From Desnuesiella massiliensis (GTDB lineage Bacteria; Bacillota; Clostridia; Clostridiales; Clostridiaceae): a stretch of 64,000 nt of DNA. Shown in pieces: positions 63,061-64,000 of the stretch. Location: contig NZ_LN879456.1 of NCBI RefSeq assembly GCF_001403615.1, positions 1,334,525 to 1,398,524 of the forward strand, in the 5' to 3' direction. The position numbers and the translations under genes are program-made. Each line of letters begins with the position of its first letter. The stretch's first letter is position 1. The notes under the pieces are model-generated. The model was not told the DNA's origin. It made no database searches and saw nothing but the letters and a program-made list of their open reading frames with translations.

Positions 63061-63924
63061 ATGGCTATTAAGATGCTTTCAAAACAAAGCCACTATCCTG
63101 TTTCGGTTTTGTGTGAGATTGCTAAAATCAACAGATCAGCTTACTATAAATGGCTTCATAGGAAGAAAAGCCAGAATGAACTTCAAAACGAAAATCTCCT
63201 TATTCTTATTAAGGAAGCTTATGAGGAGAAAGACGGTATACTTGGTTACAGGCAGATAACTATAAAACTTCGTCGTGAACATAACCTTAAGGTAAACTAT
63301 AAACGCATATATCGTCTTATGAAAATAGTTGGGCTGAAATCAGTATGTAGGAAAAAGAAATATAACTACCTAAAATCAACTCCTGAAGTTACAGCTGAAA
63401 ATGTACTAAACCGAGATTTTAAGGCAGAAAATATCTTTGAGAAATGGCTCACGGATATAACAGAATTCAAGTATGGTGATGGAAAAAAAGCATACTTAAG
63501 TGCAATCCTTGACCTTGGGGATAGAAGCATAGTATCTTATGTCATTGGTCATTCAAACAATAATGCTCTTGTGTTTGAAACCTTTGACTTAGCAGTTGCA
63601 GCCTATCCTAATGTAAAACCCATCTTTCATAGCGATCGTGGATTCCAATATACCAGCAAAATATTTAAGTCAAAGCTAGATAAGGCTGGAATGATACAAA
63701 GTATGTCAAGGGTATCTCGCTGCATAGATAATGGCCCTATGGAGGGATTCTGGGGAATTTTAAAATCTGAGATGTACTACTTGCATAAGTTTAATGACTA
63801 TGAGAGTTTGAAGAAAGCTATTGAAGCATACATAGACTACTATAATAATAAGCGTTACCAGAAGCGCTTAAACTGTATGACACCGCTGGAATACCGTAGG
63901 TATCTTCTTGGTATCTCATCATAA
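63061..63924 (+). CDS. IS3-family transposase OrfB (DDE integrase)
   Basis: A 287-residue catalytic part with an HTH_21 region (CEIAKINRSAYYKWL) and the rve integrase core: Asp in WLTDITEF (residue 132), Asp in FHSDRGFQYTS (192) and Glu in NGPMEGFWGILK (228), exactly DD(35)E. The -1 frame is open from 63004, so it is probably made as an OrfAB fusion. Intact, so likely active. Confidence 0.95.
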   Translation: MAIKMLSKQSHYPVSVLCEIAKINRSAYYKWLHRKKSQNELQNENLLILIKEAYEEKDGILGYRQITIKLRREHNLKVNYKRIYRLMKIVGLKSVCRKKKYNYLKSTPEVTAENVLNRDFKAENIFEKWLTDITEFKYGDGKKAYLSAILDLGDRSIVSYVIGHSNNNALVFETFDLAVAAYPNVKPIFHSDRGFQYTSKIFKSKLDKAGMIQSMSRVSRCIDNGPMEGFWGILKSEMYYLHKFNDYESLKKAIEAYIDYYNNKRYQKRLNCMTPLEYRRYLLGISS

Positions 63925-63927
63925 AAA

Positions 63928-63952
63928 AGTACCAACCTTCTTGGTTGGCACT
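63928..63952 (+). terminator. Hairpin after the transposase gene
   Basis: AGTACCAACC-ttctt-GGTTGGCACT, then T-rich sequence, inside the right end of the IS. Confidence 0.7.
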
Positions 63953-64000
63953 TTACTATTTTTTCTTTTTTTCACTGTCTACTTGACAGGGAGCAGTTCA

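Larger units (their letters stand above)
62283..64000 (+). mobile_element. IS3-family insertion sequence (IS150-like)
   Basis: Starts TGATATGCTCCCC..AGTAGACAGT and ends ACTGTCTAC.TGACAGGGAGCAGTTCA: imperfect terminal inverted repeats of about 28 bases sharing TGCTCCC and GTAGACAGT. It encodes orfA and orfB with a -1 frameshift site. The right end coincides with the window end, so the target duplication cannot be checked. Confidence 0.9.

Overview
This window looks like chromosomal DNA of an endospore-forming Clostridium (low-GC Firmicutes). The base composition is strongly AT-rich, ribosome binding sites are strong AGGAGG types with ATG, GTG and TTG starts, most genes lie on the minus strand, and the gene content is clostridial: SpoIVFB with a LytM partner, DacF-type carboxypeptidase, MreBCD-PBP2, MinCDE, a full Obg/L21/L27 block and the C. 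pasteurianum-type peroxiredoxin/glutaredoxin/flavoprotein trio. The species cannot be fixed from sequence reading alone.
Layout. 1-5,000: a LacI-family regulator cut by the window edge, a CUT1 sugar ABC transporter and a divergent beta-phosphoglucomutase, both transcripts carrying LacI-type operators. 5,100-9,800: DUF350 protein and the selenium operon selD-selA-selB, in which selD itself contains an in-frame UGA. 9,970-12,000: comEA and dacF. 12,100-22,900: a minus-strand housekeeping run (RluA-type pseudouridine synthase, LCP protein, yqeK, nadD, yhbY, obg, L27, Prp, L21, RNase G and a radical SAM pair), interrupted by palindromic repeats. 23,000-35,200: envelope and cell-shape genes (SpoIVFB, LytM, mgsA, rodA, minEDC, PBP2, mreDCB, radC, maf). 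35,300-39,700: SPOR protein, an NlpC/P60 hydrolase under a c-di-AMP riboswitch, membrane proteins and a tiny winged-helix protein. 39,700-44,700: a thiol/selenol redox cluster (sulfurtransferase, AhpC, glutaredoxin, flavoprotein reductase, NimA-like, MsrB, and a DsbA/FrnE-family protein whose active site is U-P-F-C through an in-frame UGA). 44,800-45,100: a likely 6S RNA directly behind tRNA-Leu(GAG). 45,200-52,400: ABC transporter, its leader, hutP, a lytic transglycosylase, coaE and polA. 52,500-61,000: aroC, glutaminase, chemoreceptor, HAD proteins, DUF1848 and accessory enzymes. 61,000-64,000: a decayed segment with a truncated XRE regulator, a phage-type fragment and an IS3-family element reaching the window end.
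Two items deserve most attention. (1) The DsbA/FrnE-like selenoprotein at 44047, whose catalytic N terminus conventional gene calling would drop. (2) hutP followed by a separate consensus promoter and a leader with six UAG triplets at an exact 8-nt period, an antiterminator strand abutting the last triplet, and an intrinsic terminator before an ABC transporter: a plausible HutP-controlled attenuator outside the classical hut operon. The window also carries at least three families of intergenic palindromes, some of which supply the stop codons of neighbouring genes.
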